Shown here: positions 43,717 through 52,502 of the stretch, one piece after another
Position numbering within the stretch: position 1 is the stretch's first letter
Layout of the letters: each line of letters begins with the position of its first letter
From: Bacteroidota bacterium
Lineage (GTDB): Bacteria > Bacteroidota > Bacteroidia > Chitinophagales > Chitinophagaceae
DNA: 64,000 nucleotides
Direction of reading: 5' to 3'
Assembly (NCBI GenBank): GCA_024640225.1
Contig: JAHEFK010000005.1
Span: forward strand, 1-64,000
Notes under the pieces: model-generated
The model's database searches: none
Told to the model about the DNA's origin: nothing
Seen by the model: the letters and a program-made list of their open reading frames with translations, nothing else
Position numbers and translations under genes: made by a program

Positions 43717-46700
43717 ATTTTGGAGCGTTTTCTTTCAATTCCATTCCCTCCAAATACCACATAACATCATTCATAGATTTTACTTGATTAATTATCAAAA
43801 TAAAATTAGTGCCTACTTGTTTTAGTTTAGCATTGGCTAACTGTAGTTGCACATATTGCATGATAAATTGAAATTGGGCGCTTTCAAAATAAGCAGAATC
43901 AGGATTATTTAAAAAATACAACCTCAGCGTTTCATTCTTTAAAATCAGTTTTTCAAAACCCAGCTGTTTGGCAATTTTTCTTGCGCGAAGCGCCTTGGCC
44001 AATTCTTGTACTTGCTCTGGTATAGGACCAAATCGATCTTGTAATTGCTGTAAAAAAACAACTAATGCTTGCTCATCTTCAATCTCATCAAGTTGTGTAT
44101 ATAAAGATAAGCGCTCTCCGATATGACTAACATAATCATCTGGAATCAATAGTTCTAAATCCGTATCTACGGTACAATCATTTACAAAATCTTGTTTGCG
44201 TTCTAATTCTTCTTTGAATACCTCCTTAAAATCTTTACTTCTCAATTCCCTTATAGCTTGATCCAAAATCTTCTGATACATTTCAAAGCCGATATCATTA
44301 ATAAAACCACTCTGCTCTCCTCCCAATAAATTTCCAGCGCCTCTAATATCCAAATCTCTCATTGCAATCTGGAAGCCACTTCCCAATTCATTAAATTGCT
44401 CCAATGTTTGTAAGCGTCTTCTACTATCATTAGGAAGTGTACTAATTGGTGGTGCCAATAAATAACAAAAAGCCTTTTTATTATTTCTTCCTACGCGACC
44501 ACGCAATTGATGCAAATCGCTTAATCCAAATTGATGGGCATTGGTTATAATAATTGTATTTGCATTTTCAATATCTACACCGCTTTCTACAATATTGGTA
44601 CAACACAACACATCAAACTTCTTATCTATAAAGTCAAAAAGAGCTTGTTCTAATTGATGTCCTTCCATTTGGCCATGGGCCATACCAACTTCTATATCTG
44701 GACAACAATTTTTAATTAAACTTACCATTTCTGGTAAAGATTGTACTCTATTATGAATAAAATACACTTGTCCTCCGCGTTCTATTTCAAAATAAATTGC
44801 CTCTCGAATAAGCTGCTCATCAAATACGCCAATTTCTGTATGAACTGGCTGCCTATTGGGTGGTGGTGTATTAATAATACTTAAATCGCGTGCGCTCATC
44901 AATGAAAATTGAAGCGTACGAGGAATGGGCGTAGCTGTTAAGGTCAACGTATCTACATTAGCTTTCAATTCTCGTAACTTTTCTTTTACTGCTACACCAA
45001 ACTTCTGCTCCTCATCAATTATAAGTAAACCTAAATCTTTAAATTTCACATCTTTTCCTACTACTGCATGTGTACCGATAAGAATATCTATTTTACCTTC
45101 TGCTACTTTTTTAATTGTTTCTTTCTTTTCTTTAGCAGACTTAAATCTATTTAGATAATCGACAGTGCATGGAAACTCTTTCAATCGTTCTTTGAAGGTT
45201 TGATAATGCTGATATGCTAAAATAGTGGTGGGAACTAATACAACTGCTTGTTTGCTATCTGCAACGGTTTTAAAAGCTGCTCTAATTGCAATTTCTGTTT
45301 TCCCAAAACCAACATCGCCACATACTAATCGATCCATAGGCGAAGGTGATTCCATATCGCGCTTCACATCAATGGTAGCTTTACTTTGATCGGGCGTATC
45401 TTCATAAAAAAAAGAAGCTTCTAATTCTGTTTGTAAATAACTATCCGGTGTATGCGAAAACCCTTGTGTTGCCTTACGCTTAGCATAGAGTTTGATTAAA
45501 TCGGTAGCTATTTCTTTTACTTGTTTTTGGGTTTTATTTTTTAGTTTATCCCAAGCATCACTTCCTAATTTATTTACTTTAGGTTTAGTACCTTCTTTGC
45601 CAGTGTACTTCGTTATTTTATGGAGTGCGTTTATATTAACATAAAGCACGTCGTTATCTCTATAAATAATTCTAATGGCTTCTTGCATATTGCCATTAAC
45701 TTCAATTTTCTGCAAGCCACTATATACACCAACTCCATGATCAATATGAGAAACATAATCGCCAGGCTGCAGTTCACGTAAAGCGCGCATGGTTATAGCC
45801 TTTCCCTTAGTGTATGCTTGTTTTACTTTAAATTTGTGATAGCGTTGGAAAATCTGATGATCGGTATAGACCAATACTTTTTTCTGATGATCGATAAAAC
45901 CCTTACTTACTGCAATAGGAATTGGATGAAAAACAATACTAACTTTTAAATCTTCAAAAATACTTCTCAGGCGTTCCAATTGCTTACTGTTTTCAGCGAA
46001 AATAAAAACCTGATAATTTTTAGCAATATACGATTGAATGTTTTGGATTAAGAGCGAAAAGTTTCTGTTAAAAACAGGTTGTTCTTCTGTAGCAAAACTA
46101 ATACACGGTACTGGATCTATTCCAAGCAATTTTGCTATGTCTTTATGATACCACTCAATGATAGAACGTTGTTGCATGCCCAACAACCAATTGTCTGCAG
46201 TTTCAAAATCTTGAATTTCAATACTACGTAGCCAATTATCTTCTTTGTCAACTGCTACCGGCTGTATAGCTAATTGCTCTGGTAATGCACGTTCCATAGC
46301 ATCTAATTTTTGATGCGTATAGGCTACATCCTTTATCCAAAAACAGGTATTAGCGGGTAAATAATCTAATAAAGAAATTTTTTGTTGCGATTCAAAATTG
46401 GTTTCAATGTTTGGTAAAATAGAAACTTGCAATAATTTTCTTTCCGACAATTGGGTTTCCGGATTAAAAATTCTAATGCTATCTACTTCATCACCAAATA
46501 ATTCTATACGATAAGGGTGTTCATTACCAAAAGAATATAAATCTAATATACCTCCACGCATGGCAAATTGCCCTGGCTCAAAAACAAAATCTTCTCTTTT
46601 AAAACCTAATGCTACTAATCGTTCGAATAGCGATAAAAGATCCAAAGATTGACCCACTTTTATGGGAATCATATTTTTGGATAAGGTAGAGGGGTCAACC

Positions 46701-47104
46701 ACTTTTTCAAATAAGGCTTCTGGGTAAGTAACCAATACTTTTTTACGCGTTTGTGGATGGCTAAATTTTGTAAGTGCTTCTGTTCTGAGCATTACATGAC
46801 TACTATTCAACTCATGAAAATTACCGGCCCTTTTATACGAATCTGGAAAATAACAAATATCTAAAGCATGAGATAGATGCTCTATATCATTATGTAAATA
46901 AGCTGCTTCTTCTCTATCATTGGCTATAACTACATGATTGCCCTCGTAGGCTTGCCATACGGCAGTAAAAATAAAACTAAAGGAACTGCCCTTGCTATTC
47001 TCTATACTTAAACGAAATGGCTCATTAGGCACAGAAAGGCCCGCCACCATTTGTTTTACATGGATGTCATTTTGATAAATCCCTTGAAGGGTTTGCAAAT
47101 TCAT
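43715..47104 (-). CDS. mfd: transcription-repair coupling factor Mfd
   Basis: Large helicase that removes stalled RNA polymerase and recruits UvrA. The 1,129 residues comprise the UvrB-like N-terminal domains, an RNA polymerase-interacting domain (YVSHIDHGVGVYSGLQKIEV near 450), the SF2 motor with Walker A GDVGFGKTEIAI (near 592), the LIIDEEQKFGV Walker B motif and ATPIPRTL, and the C-terminal TRCF domain. Start is ATG at 47104. A TATCTTTG box lies only 9 nt upstream, suggesting a very short leader. Confidence 0.97.
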   Translation of the reverse strand: MNLQTLQGIYQNDIHVKQMVAGLSVPNEPFRLSIENSKGSSFSFIFTAVWQAYEGNHVVIANDREEAAYLHNDIEHLSHALDICYFPDSYKRAGNFHELNSSHVMLRTEALTKFSHPQTRKKVLVTYPEALFEKVVDPSTLSKNMIPIKVGQSLDLLSLFERLVALGFKREDFVFEPGQFAMRGGILDLYSFGNEHPYRIELFGDEVDSIRIFNPETQLSERKLLQVSILPNIETNFESQQKISLLDYLPANTCFWIKDVAYTHQKLDAMERALPEQLAIQPVAVDKEDNWLRSIEIQDFETADNWLLGMQQRSIIEWYHKDIAKLLGIDPVPCISFATEEQPVFNRNFSLLIQNIQSYIAKNYQVFIFAENSKQLERLRSIFEDLKVSIVFHPIPIAVSKGFIDHQKKVLVYTDHQIFQRYHKFKVKQAYTKGKAITMRALRELQPGDYVSHIDHGVGVYSGLQKIEVNGNMQEAIRIIYRDNDVLYVNINALHKITKYTGKEGTKPKVNKLGSDAWDKLKNKTQKQVKEIATDLIKLYAKRKATQGFSHTPDSYLQTELEASFFYEDTPDQSKATIDVKRDMESPSPMDRLVCGDVGFGKTEIAIRAAFKTVADSKQAVVLVPTTILAYQHYQTFKERLKEFPCTVDYLNRFKSAKEKKETIKKVAEGKIDILIGTHAVVGKDVKFKDLGLLIIDEEQKFGVAVKEKLRELKANVDTLTLTATPIPRTLQFSLMSARDLSIINTPPPNRQPVHTEIGVFDEQLIREAIYFEIERGGQVYFIHNRVQSLPEMVSLIKNCCPDIEVGMAHGQMEGHQLEQALFDFIDKKFDVLCCTNIVESGVDIENANTIIITNAHQFGLSDLHQLRGRVGRNNKKAFCYLLAPPISTLPNDSRRRLQTLEQFNELGSGFQIAMRDLDIRGAGNLLGGEQSGFINDIGFEMYQKILDQAIRELRSKDFKEVFKEELERKQDFVNDCTVDTDLELLIPDDYVSHIGERLSLYTQLDEIEDEQALVVFLQQLQDRFGPIPEQVQELAKALRARKIAKQLGFEKLILKNETLRLYFLNNPDSAYFESAQFQFIMQYVQLQLANAKLKQVGTNFILIINQVKSMNDVMWYLEGMELKENAPK

Positions 47105-47112
47105 AAGAGGGG

Positions 47113-47120
47113 CAAAGATA
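47113..47120 (-). promoter_or_regulatory. putative -7 box of mfd
   Basis: Minus-strand TATCTTTG, 8 nt before the ATG at 47104. If this is the box, the transcript has a leader of only a few bases. Confidence 0.4.
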
Positions 47121-47211
47121 CAATAATACCCATAAACTAAACCTAGAATTAGGTGGTAATCTATATCCTTTTTAAACTAAAATCTGTAATATTGTTTTCA
47201 AAAATTATTCT

Positions 47212-47874
47212 ATGCGACACATCCTAGTTATGCTAATTTGCAGCTTTTGTTTAGTTCCGGCTTTTGCCAAAAATAAAACTGTAAAAATAGAGACCAATTA
47301 TGGAGTTATCCTTTTAAAACTCTATGATAATACACCCTTACACTCAGCAAATTTGATAAAACTATGCCGTGAACATTATTTTGATAGCACCTTGTTTCAT
47401 AGAGTAATACCTTCTTTTGTTATTCAAGGAGGTGATCCGGATTCTAAACATGCAGGCCCAGACAAACAATTGGGTGATGGTGATTTAAACTATTTAGTAC
47501 CTGCAGAAATTAATGCAGTTAATTATCATAAAAGAGGCGCTTTGGGAATGGCAAGGGATAATAATCCTGAAAAAAAATCGAGTGCTTGTCAGTTTTATAT
47601 AGTAGTAGGAAAAGTAGTTACAGAAGAGCAGCTCAATACCATAAGTAGTAAAACCAATCGTGTATTCACTACAGAACAAAGAAAAGTATATACAACGCTT
47701 GGAGGCACTCCTTTTTTAGATGGCAATTATACAGTATTTGGAGAAGTCATAAAAGGTATGGACGTAGTAGATAGTATTGCTATGCGATCAAGAAATGCTG
47801 CTGATAGGCCATTTGAAGATGTAAGAATGCTGAAAGTGCGTGTTTTAAGAAACAAATTTTTAGGGATATTTTAA
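47212..47874 (+). CDS. secreted peptidyl-prolyl cis-trans isomerase, cyclophilin type
   Basis: Catalyses proline isomerisation, here probably in the periplasm because a signal peptide is present (about 1-19, ending VPAFA). The cyclophilin core runs from KIETNYGVILLKL through STLFHRVIPSFVIQGGDPDS, with the catalytic Arg in FHRVIP, to GNYTVFGEVIKGMDVVDSI. At 220 residues it has a longer insert than minimal bacterial cyclophilins. Stop and next start overlap as TAATG, so the following gene is coupled to it. Confidence 0.93.
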   Translation: MRHILVMLICSFCLVPAFAKNKTVKIETNYGVILLKLYDNTPLHSANLIKLCREHYFDSTLFHRVIPSFVIQGGDPDSKHAGPDKQLGDGDLNYLVPAEINAVNYHKRGALGMARDNNPEKKSSACQFYIVVGKVVTEEQLNTISSKTNRVFTTEQRKVYTTLGGTPFLDGNYTVFGEVIKGMDVVDSIAMRSRNAADRPFEDVRMLKVRVLRNKFLGIF

Positions 47875-48650
47875 TGCAGCATGCTGATGAACAATTAAAA
47901 GCCTTGTTAGACAATCGGGTTAAACTCTACAATCAGATTGATTTTATTGCTGCAGATCCAATAGCTATACCGCATCGGTTTAGTAAAAAACAAGACATAG
48001 AAATTGCTGGGTTATTTGCCGCAGTGTTAGCATGGGGCAATAGAAAAAGTATTATTAATAGTTGCAATAAACTATTAGATTGGATGGACAACGATCCACA
48101 TACTTTTATACTACATCATACAGATAAGGATTTAAAAAAGATGTTGCAATTTGCACACAGAACTTTTAATGCAACCGATTTGCTTTATTTTATCGAACGC
48201 TTGCATGAGCATTATCAACATAAGGAGAGTTTAGAATCCTTATTTATTAGTCCCAATATGGAACAAGAAGCAGATGTGTGCAATGCATTAATACATTTTC
48301 ACAATGCATTTTTTTCCATAGAACATCCTGTACGAACAAAAAAACACATTGCTAGTCCTGCTAAAAAAAGTGCTTGTAAACGTATTAATATGTATTTACG
48401 CTGGATGGTAAGAAAAGATGCGGCTGGAGTAGATTTTGGAATATGGAAAACCATAAAAATGAAGCAATTGATATGCCCACTAGACGTACATGTAGCTAGT
48501 GTAGCCAATCGATTTGGTTTATTAGATACAAAAAAAACTGACTGGCAAGCTGCAACATTACTTACAGCAAAGCTTCGTCAGTTTTGTAGTGCCGATCCCG
48601 TAAAATACGATTATGCACTTTTTGGATTAGGGATAGAAGAACGATTTTAG
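47874..48650 (+). CDS. TIGR02757 family protein (DUF2400)
   Basis: A 258-residue protein conserved in Bacteroidota and some other groups, function not established. Typical blocks are DFIAADPIAIPHRFSKKQDI, IAGLFAAVLAWGNRKSI and the C-terminal PLDVHVASVANRFGLLDTKK, which recalls helix-hairpin-helix DNA glycosylase-like proteins (PLDVHV). It may have a DNA-related role (inferred). It overlaps the cyclophilin gene by one base and the convergent ssb stop by 4 nt. Confidence 0.85.
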   Translation: MQHADEQLKALLDNRVKLYNQIDFIAADPIAIPHRFSKKQDIEIAGLFAAVLAWGNRKSIINSCNKLLDWMDNDPHTFILHHTDKDLKKMLQFAHRTFNATDLLYFIERLHEHYQHKESLESLFISPNMEQEADVCNALIHFHNAFFSIEHPVRTKKHIASPAKKSACKRINMYLRWMVRKDAAGVDFGIWKTIKMKQLICPLDVHVASVANRFGLLDTKKTDWQAATLLTAKLRQFCSADPVKYDYALFGLGIEERF

Positions 48651-49012
48651 AAAGGTAAATCATCATGCGCATCAGTAGCGCTGTTATCACCTTCTTTTCG
48701 AGCACCTCCTAATAATTGAATAGTTTGCACACGACAATCTAAGCTGGATTTCAATTCTTGTTCTTTACTTTGATAGGCGCGCGCATCTGGTGTACCTTCA
48801 ATAAATACTTGAGTGCCCTTTTTTAAATAAGGAGCTAGTTTTTCTCGTTCCCACATACTACAATTTACCCATGTAGTATTTTTTTGTTCAATACCATTTT
48901 TGTCTTTGTATTTTTCTGTATGAGCAACAGAAAAATTAGTTACCGTTTTGCCATTCACATCTGTGGTAGTGGCATCTTGGCCAATGTGGCCGATAAGCGT
49001 CTTTTTTAGCAT
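48647..49012 (-). CDS. ssb: single-stranded DNA-binding protein
   Basis: Binds single-stranded DNA in replication and repair. The 121-residue protein starts at the ATG at 49012 (MLKKTLIGHIGQDA), the normal SSB beginning; the longer open frame upstream (to 49171) is non-coding in character and overlaps the lpxH start. The OB fold has VTNFSVAHTEKYKDKNG and TTWVNCSMWEREK. The acidic tip DDLPF at the C-terminus is the protein-interaction tail. A 14-nt inverted repeat lies upstream at 49053-49066. Confidence 0.94.
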   Translation of the reverse strand: MLKKTLIGHIGQDATTTDVNGKTVTNFSVAHTEKYKDKNGIEQKNTTWVNCSMWEREKLAPYLKKGTQVFIEGTPDARAYQSKEQELKSSLDCRVQTIQLLGGARKEGDNSATDAHDDLPF

Positions 49013-49052
49013 AGCTTGTTTTTTAATTAGTGAATAATGGTTTTTAAATATG

Positions 49053-49066
49053 CACAAACATTTGTG
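49053..49066. repeat. short inverted repeat upstream of ssb
   Basis: CACAAA-CA-TTTGTG, a perfect 6-bp inverted repeat with a 2-nt centre, 41 nt upstream of ssb. It is placed where an operator could sit. No regulator is identified and chance is possible in AT-rich DNA. Confidence 0.4.
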
Positions 49067-49165
49067 TACTCTAAAGTAATCATTTTTTATACTATTCAAA
49101 AAATAATAACAAATTTTAGTGGTTTTTTTGAAGTAACTTGCAAACAAATAAACCGCTGTTGAACC

Positions 49166-49930
49166 ATGCAATTACCTGAGGGTAAACATATCTATTTTGC
49201 TTCTGATTTTCATTTGGGAATCCCCAATCAAAGCGCGAGTATATTAAGAGAAAAAAAAATATGTTCTTGGTTAGATGAAATAGCCCCTAATGCCCACACT
49301 ATTTTTTTAGTAGGTGATTTGTTCGATGCTTGGTTTGAATACAAACACGTGGTGCCTAAAGGTTATATTCGTTTTCTTGGAAAATTAGCCCAATTAAAAG
49401 ATCAAGGAATTCAAATTGAAATTTTTACCGGTAATCATGATTTATGGATGCGTGATTATTTTCAGTCAGAATTAAATATTCCGGTTCATCATCAACCAAT
49501 TGCTCGCAACTACAATAATAAAGCGTTTTATATTGGTCATGGAGATGGTTTAGGGCCTGGAGATAAAGGATATAAATTTCTAAAAAAGGTAATGACGAAT
49601 AAAGCTTTGCAATGGCTATACAGACGGATACACCCAGATACAGGTATTGCTATTGCTAATTGGTTTAGCCAATTGGGGCCTAAACATGGTGAAGGTCGTG
49701 AAGAACAATTTCAAGGTGCTGAGAAGGAGTGGTTGGTGCAGTTTTGTTTGTCCACAATTGAAAAAAATCACTTTGATTATTTTATCTTTGGACATCGACA
49801 TTTAGCTTTAGAATATCCTATCAAGGATTGTAGTGTTTATATCAATTTAGGAGATTGGATACGATTTGATAGCTATGCAGTATTCGACGGTACAAGTACA
49901 CGTCTTCAATATTACAAAAAGCATGATTAA
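49166..49930 (+). CDS. lpxH: UDP-2,3-diacylglucosamine diphosphatase (LpxH-like)
   Basis: Metallophosphoesterase of lipid A synthesis that cleaves UDP-2,3-diacylglucosamine to lipid X and UMP. The 254 residues have the metal motifs FASDFHLG (near 12), VGDLFDAWFEYK (near 49), TGNHDLW (near 90), YIGHGDG (near 127) and FGHRHLA (near 208). This set fits LpxH/LpxG-type enzymes; substrate is by family. The last 8 nt overlap the next gene. Confidence 0.9.
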   Translation: MQLPEGKHIYFASDFHLGIPNQSASILREKKICSWLDEIAPNAHTIFLVGDLFDAWFEYKHVVPKGYIRFLGKLAQLKDQGIQIEIFTGNHDLWMRDYFQSELNIPVHHQPIARNYNNKAFYIGHGDGLGPGDKGYKFLKKVMTNKALQWLYRRIHPDTGIAIANWFSQLGPKHGEGREEQFQGAEKEWLVQFCLSTIEKNHFDYFIFGHRHLALEYPIKDCSVYINLGDWIRFDSYAVFDGTSTRLQYYKKHD

Positions 49931-50399
49931 GCAATTAGTATTAATTCGACATGCTCAAGCAGCGGATCACAACAATGATTTTGAGAGAGCATTGAGTGCC
50001 TTTGGTAAAATCCAAATAGCATCTATAACAGAAAAAATATCGAAACAAGCAATAAAAATTGATAAAGTTCTTTACAGTGCAGCAAAGCGAACAAAACAAT
50101 CGGCGGAACGTATAGCAAGTTGTTTGGGTTATAAAATAGAACTGGAAGCAGATAATCAGCTCTATTTGTGTAGTGCAAGCTATTTGTATGATGCTATTGC
50201 TATGACAGACAATTCCATAGCAACCCTTTGTCTGATTGCGCACAACCCTTGCATAAGCGAATTTGCAAATAGATTAATTCAAGCACCTATTTACAAAGAC
50301 CTTGGAACAGCCGAAGTGCTTGTAGTCAATTTAAAAACCGACAACTGGACTGATATTTATCAAAACAACACAAGTAATTATTATAATATAGTACCTTAA
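49923..50399 (+). CDS. SixA-like phosphohistidine phosphatase
   Basis: A 158-residue histidine-phosphatase-superfamily protein that should remove phosphate from phosphohistidine. The RHG-type motif is LIRHAQA (H9), with the later AHNPC as the second catalytic histidine region and SAAKRTKQSAERI as the phosphate pocket. SixA acts on histidine phosphotransfer proteins; the target here is unknown. I start at the ATG at 49923, 57 nt inside a longer frame, because the family begins MIKQLVLIRHA. It overlaps lpxH by 8 nt. Confidence 0.85.
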   Translation: MIKQLVLIRHAQAADHNNDFERALSAFGKIQIASITEKISKQAIKIDKVLYSAAKRTKQSAERIASCLGYKIELEADNQLYLCSASYLYDAIAMTDNSIATLCLIAHNPCISEFANRLIQAPIYKDLGTAEVLVVNLKTDNWTDIYQNNTSNYYNIVP

Positions 50400-50406
50400 A
50401 TATACC

Positions 50407-51867
50407 ATGACCAAGACTGTAAGCACAAGCACTATCATAGACCAACTGAAAAAATTATTTGAACAAGAATTTGAAAGTGAAGCAATCACTATCGAATCAT
50501 TGCCGGTTTCGGGCTCTGATAGAAGATATTTTAGATTGAGTAATGATACCCATTCCGCTATTGGAACCTACAATCCCAATACAGCAGAAAACAATACCTA
50601 TTTTTATTTTACCGAATTATTTAAAAAGCATAATATTTCTATACCTATTTTATATAGAAAGGGTAAAGATCGAAAAACATATTTACAACAAGATTTAGGT
50701 AACACCTCTTTGTTTGATTTGTTAATGAAGGAAGGATTAACGGAAGAGGTAAAAAAACAATTCCATAATAGTTTAGAAATCTTAGCTAAAGTACAATGGT
50801 TGGCCGGTAGAGAAGTAGATTACAAACAATGTTTCTCTACACAACAATTTGATGAAAAAGCTATTTTTCAAGACCTCATGTACTTTAAATACTATTTCGC
50901 AGATATGCAAAAAGTGTTTTATAACAAACAGCTTTTAATTAGCGAAATGGAAGAACTATCTAAAGATTTAGGTAGAGTGCAGCCACAAATGCTTATGTAT
51001 AGAGATTTCCAGAGTAGAAATATCATGGTGCATGAAGGCAAGTTATATTTGATAGACTATCAAGGAAGCATGCAAGGGCCCGCACAATATGATATAGCTT
51101 CTTTATTGTGGCAAGCAAAAGCACAGTTACCCAATAAATGGAAAGAGGAATTGTTGAATGGTTATATACAAAGTATGAATGCACTGCCTATTTCTAAAAT
51201 GGATGAAATGCATTTTAGAAGAGGATATTTGCAATTTGTTTTATTAAGACTCTTACAAGTATTAGGTGCCTATGGTTTTAGAGGCCTGATTGAAAAGAAA
51301 CCACATTTTATTTCAAGTATAGCACCGGCCTTAAAAAACTTAGAAAGCTTTTTGTCTGACAATCCATCGTTACCTTCCTATCCAGAGTTAAGGTCATTAC
51401 TAGAAACCCTTTGCAGTGAGGAAATTCAAAAACGATATCAGACCATCACTACTCAACACAAGCAAAAATTAACTATTGAATTAAATAGTTTTTCATACAA
51501 AGAAAATGGCATCCCTAAAGACGAACATGGAAATGGCGGTGGATTTGTATTTGATTGCAGAGGTATATTAAATCCGGGAAGACAAGAACAATATAAAAAA
51601 CAAAGTGGTTTAGATATCGCCGTAAAACAATTTTTAGAAGAAGAAACCAATATGCTTGCTTTTTTAGATGACGCATTTTCTTTAGTTTCTATAAGCATTG
51701 AAGATTATATGCATAGAGGTTTTGAGCATTTAAGTATCAATTTTGGTTGCACTGGTGGTCAGCATCGTTCGGTATATGCAACAGAAAAAATGGCAAGCTA
51801 TATCAAAAGTAAATATGATGTCATTATTCAAATACAACATATCAATCAAAATAATTGGAAGAAATAA
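50407..51867 (+). CDS. fusion of aminoglycoside-phosphotransferase-like sugar kinase and RapZ C-terminal domain
   Basis: A 486-residue protein of two parts. Residues about 1-330 are an APH-fold kinase like AmgK: SGSDRRYFRLS near 37 and the catalytic YRDFQSRNIMVHEG near 200 (a Tyr replaces the usual His), followed by LIDYQGSMQGP. Residues about 352-486 are a RapZ C-terminal domain: KENGIPKDEHGNGGGFVFDC, CRGILNPGR and the phosphate-loop-like FGCTGGQHRSVYATE. In E. coli, RapZ-C senses glucosamine 6-phosphate and binds small RNA. A role in amino-sugar (cell wall) metabolism is inferred. The gene follows the SixA-like gene by 7 nt and ends at a terminator. Confidence 0.9.
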   Translation: MTKTVSTSTIIDQLKKLFEQEFESEAITIESLPVSGSDRRYFRLSNDTHSAIGTYNPNTAENNTYFYFTELFKKHNISIPILYRKGKDRKTYLQQDLGNTSLFDLLMKEGLTEEVKKQFHNSLEILAKVQWLAGREVDYKQCFSTQQFDEKAIFQDLMYFKYYFADMQKVFYNKQLLISEMEELSKDLGRVQPQMLMYRDFQSRNIMVHEGKLYLIDYQGSMQGPAQYDIASLLWQAKAQLPNKWKEELLNGYIQSMNALPISKMDEMHFRRGYLQFVLLRLLQVLGAYGFRGLIEKKPHFISSIAPALKNLESFLSDNPSLPSYPELRSLLETLCSEEIQKRYQTITTQHKQKLTIELNSFSYKENGIPKDEHGNGGGFVFDCRGILNPGRQEQYKKQSGLDIAVKQFLEEETNMLAFLDDAFSLVSISIEDYMHRGFEHLSINFGCTGGQHRSVYATEKMASYIKSKYDVIIQIQHINQNNWKK

Positions 51868-51897
51868 AAAAAAGCGAACCATGGTTCGCTTTTTTTA
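51866..51897. terminator. bidirectional intrinsic terminator after the kinase-RapZ gene
   Basis: Palindromic stem AAAAAAAGCGAACCA / TGGTTCGCTTTTTTT, which works in both directions between the convergent genes. Confidence 0.9.
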
Positions 51898-51916
51898 TTG
51901 TGTTATACATTTTTAT

Positions 51917-52462
51917 TTAATGCTCGTATAAGATATACTCTGTTCTTCTATTCTGCGCCCTACCCGCTTCGTCTTCATTACTAGCAATAGGATCAGATGC
52001 GCCATACCATTTAATCTCAATTCTATTGCTAGCAATACCTTTATTTAGTAAAAGTGTTTTACCTGTTTCAGCTCTTGCTTTAGATAATTGCTCATTATAG
52101 GAATCTGTACCTTTCGTATCGGTATGCCCACTAGAGATAACTTGTAGCTGATTATACTTTTTTAAAGAAACCGACAATACTTCAATGATAGTATCTGCAA
52201 CAGGAGCTGATGCAACATTTGTTTTAAAAAAAAGTACGTCGGGTATTAGAATTCGTACACTTTTACCATCATCAGATAACTTAATAGAAGCTTTAGTTAA
52301 ATTTCCTTTCAATTCAGAATAAATAGATTGAATAGCTGATTTAGGTTTTGTAGTTGTTGTTGCATAATCAGAGTCAGTTATACAATTACAGAAAGGTTCT
52401 TCACAAGAACTAACTAGTAGCGTAAAAACAGGAAAGCAAATAAATAGGAGTTTTTTAAACAT
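51917..52462 (-). CDS. OmpA-family lipoprotein
   Basis: A 181-residue outer-envelope lipoprotein with a lipobox LLVSSC near 15-20. The C-terminal half (about 85-181) is the OmpA/MotB peptidoglycan-binding domain: ISSGHTDTKGTDSYNEQLSKA then KARAETGKTL and AQNRRTEYIL, with the peptidoglycan-contacting D and R. It probably anchors the outer membrane to the cell wall. It is the last gene before the terminator on the minus strand and lies 40 nt downstream of the response regulator. Confidence 0.86.
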   Translation of the reverse strand: MFKKLLFICFPVFTLLVSSCEEPFCNCITDSDYATTTTKPKSAIQSIYSELKGNLTKASIKLSDDGKSVRILIPDVLFFKTNVASAPVADTIIEVLSVSLKKYNQLQVISSGHTDTKGTDSYNEQLSKARAETGKTLLLNKGIASNRIEIKWYGASDPIASNEDEAGRAQNRRTEYILYEH

Positions 52463-52502
52463 AACATGGTAATTAGAACTAAAAATAAGTATAAATTGTT
52501 AA

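Noticed and set aside
49013-49171. N-terminal extension of the ssb frame
   Set aside because: SSB proteins start at the MLKK position; the extension overlaps the lpxH start and reads like non-coding sequence.
49866-49922. N-terminal extension of the SixA-like frame
   Set aside because: It overlaps lpxH; the conserved start is MIKQLVLIRHA at 49923.
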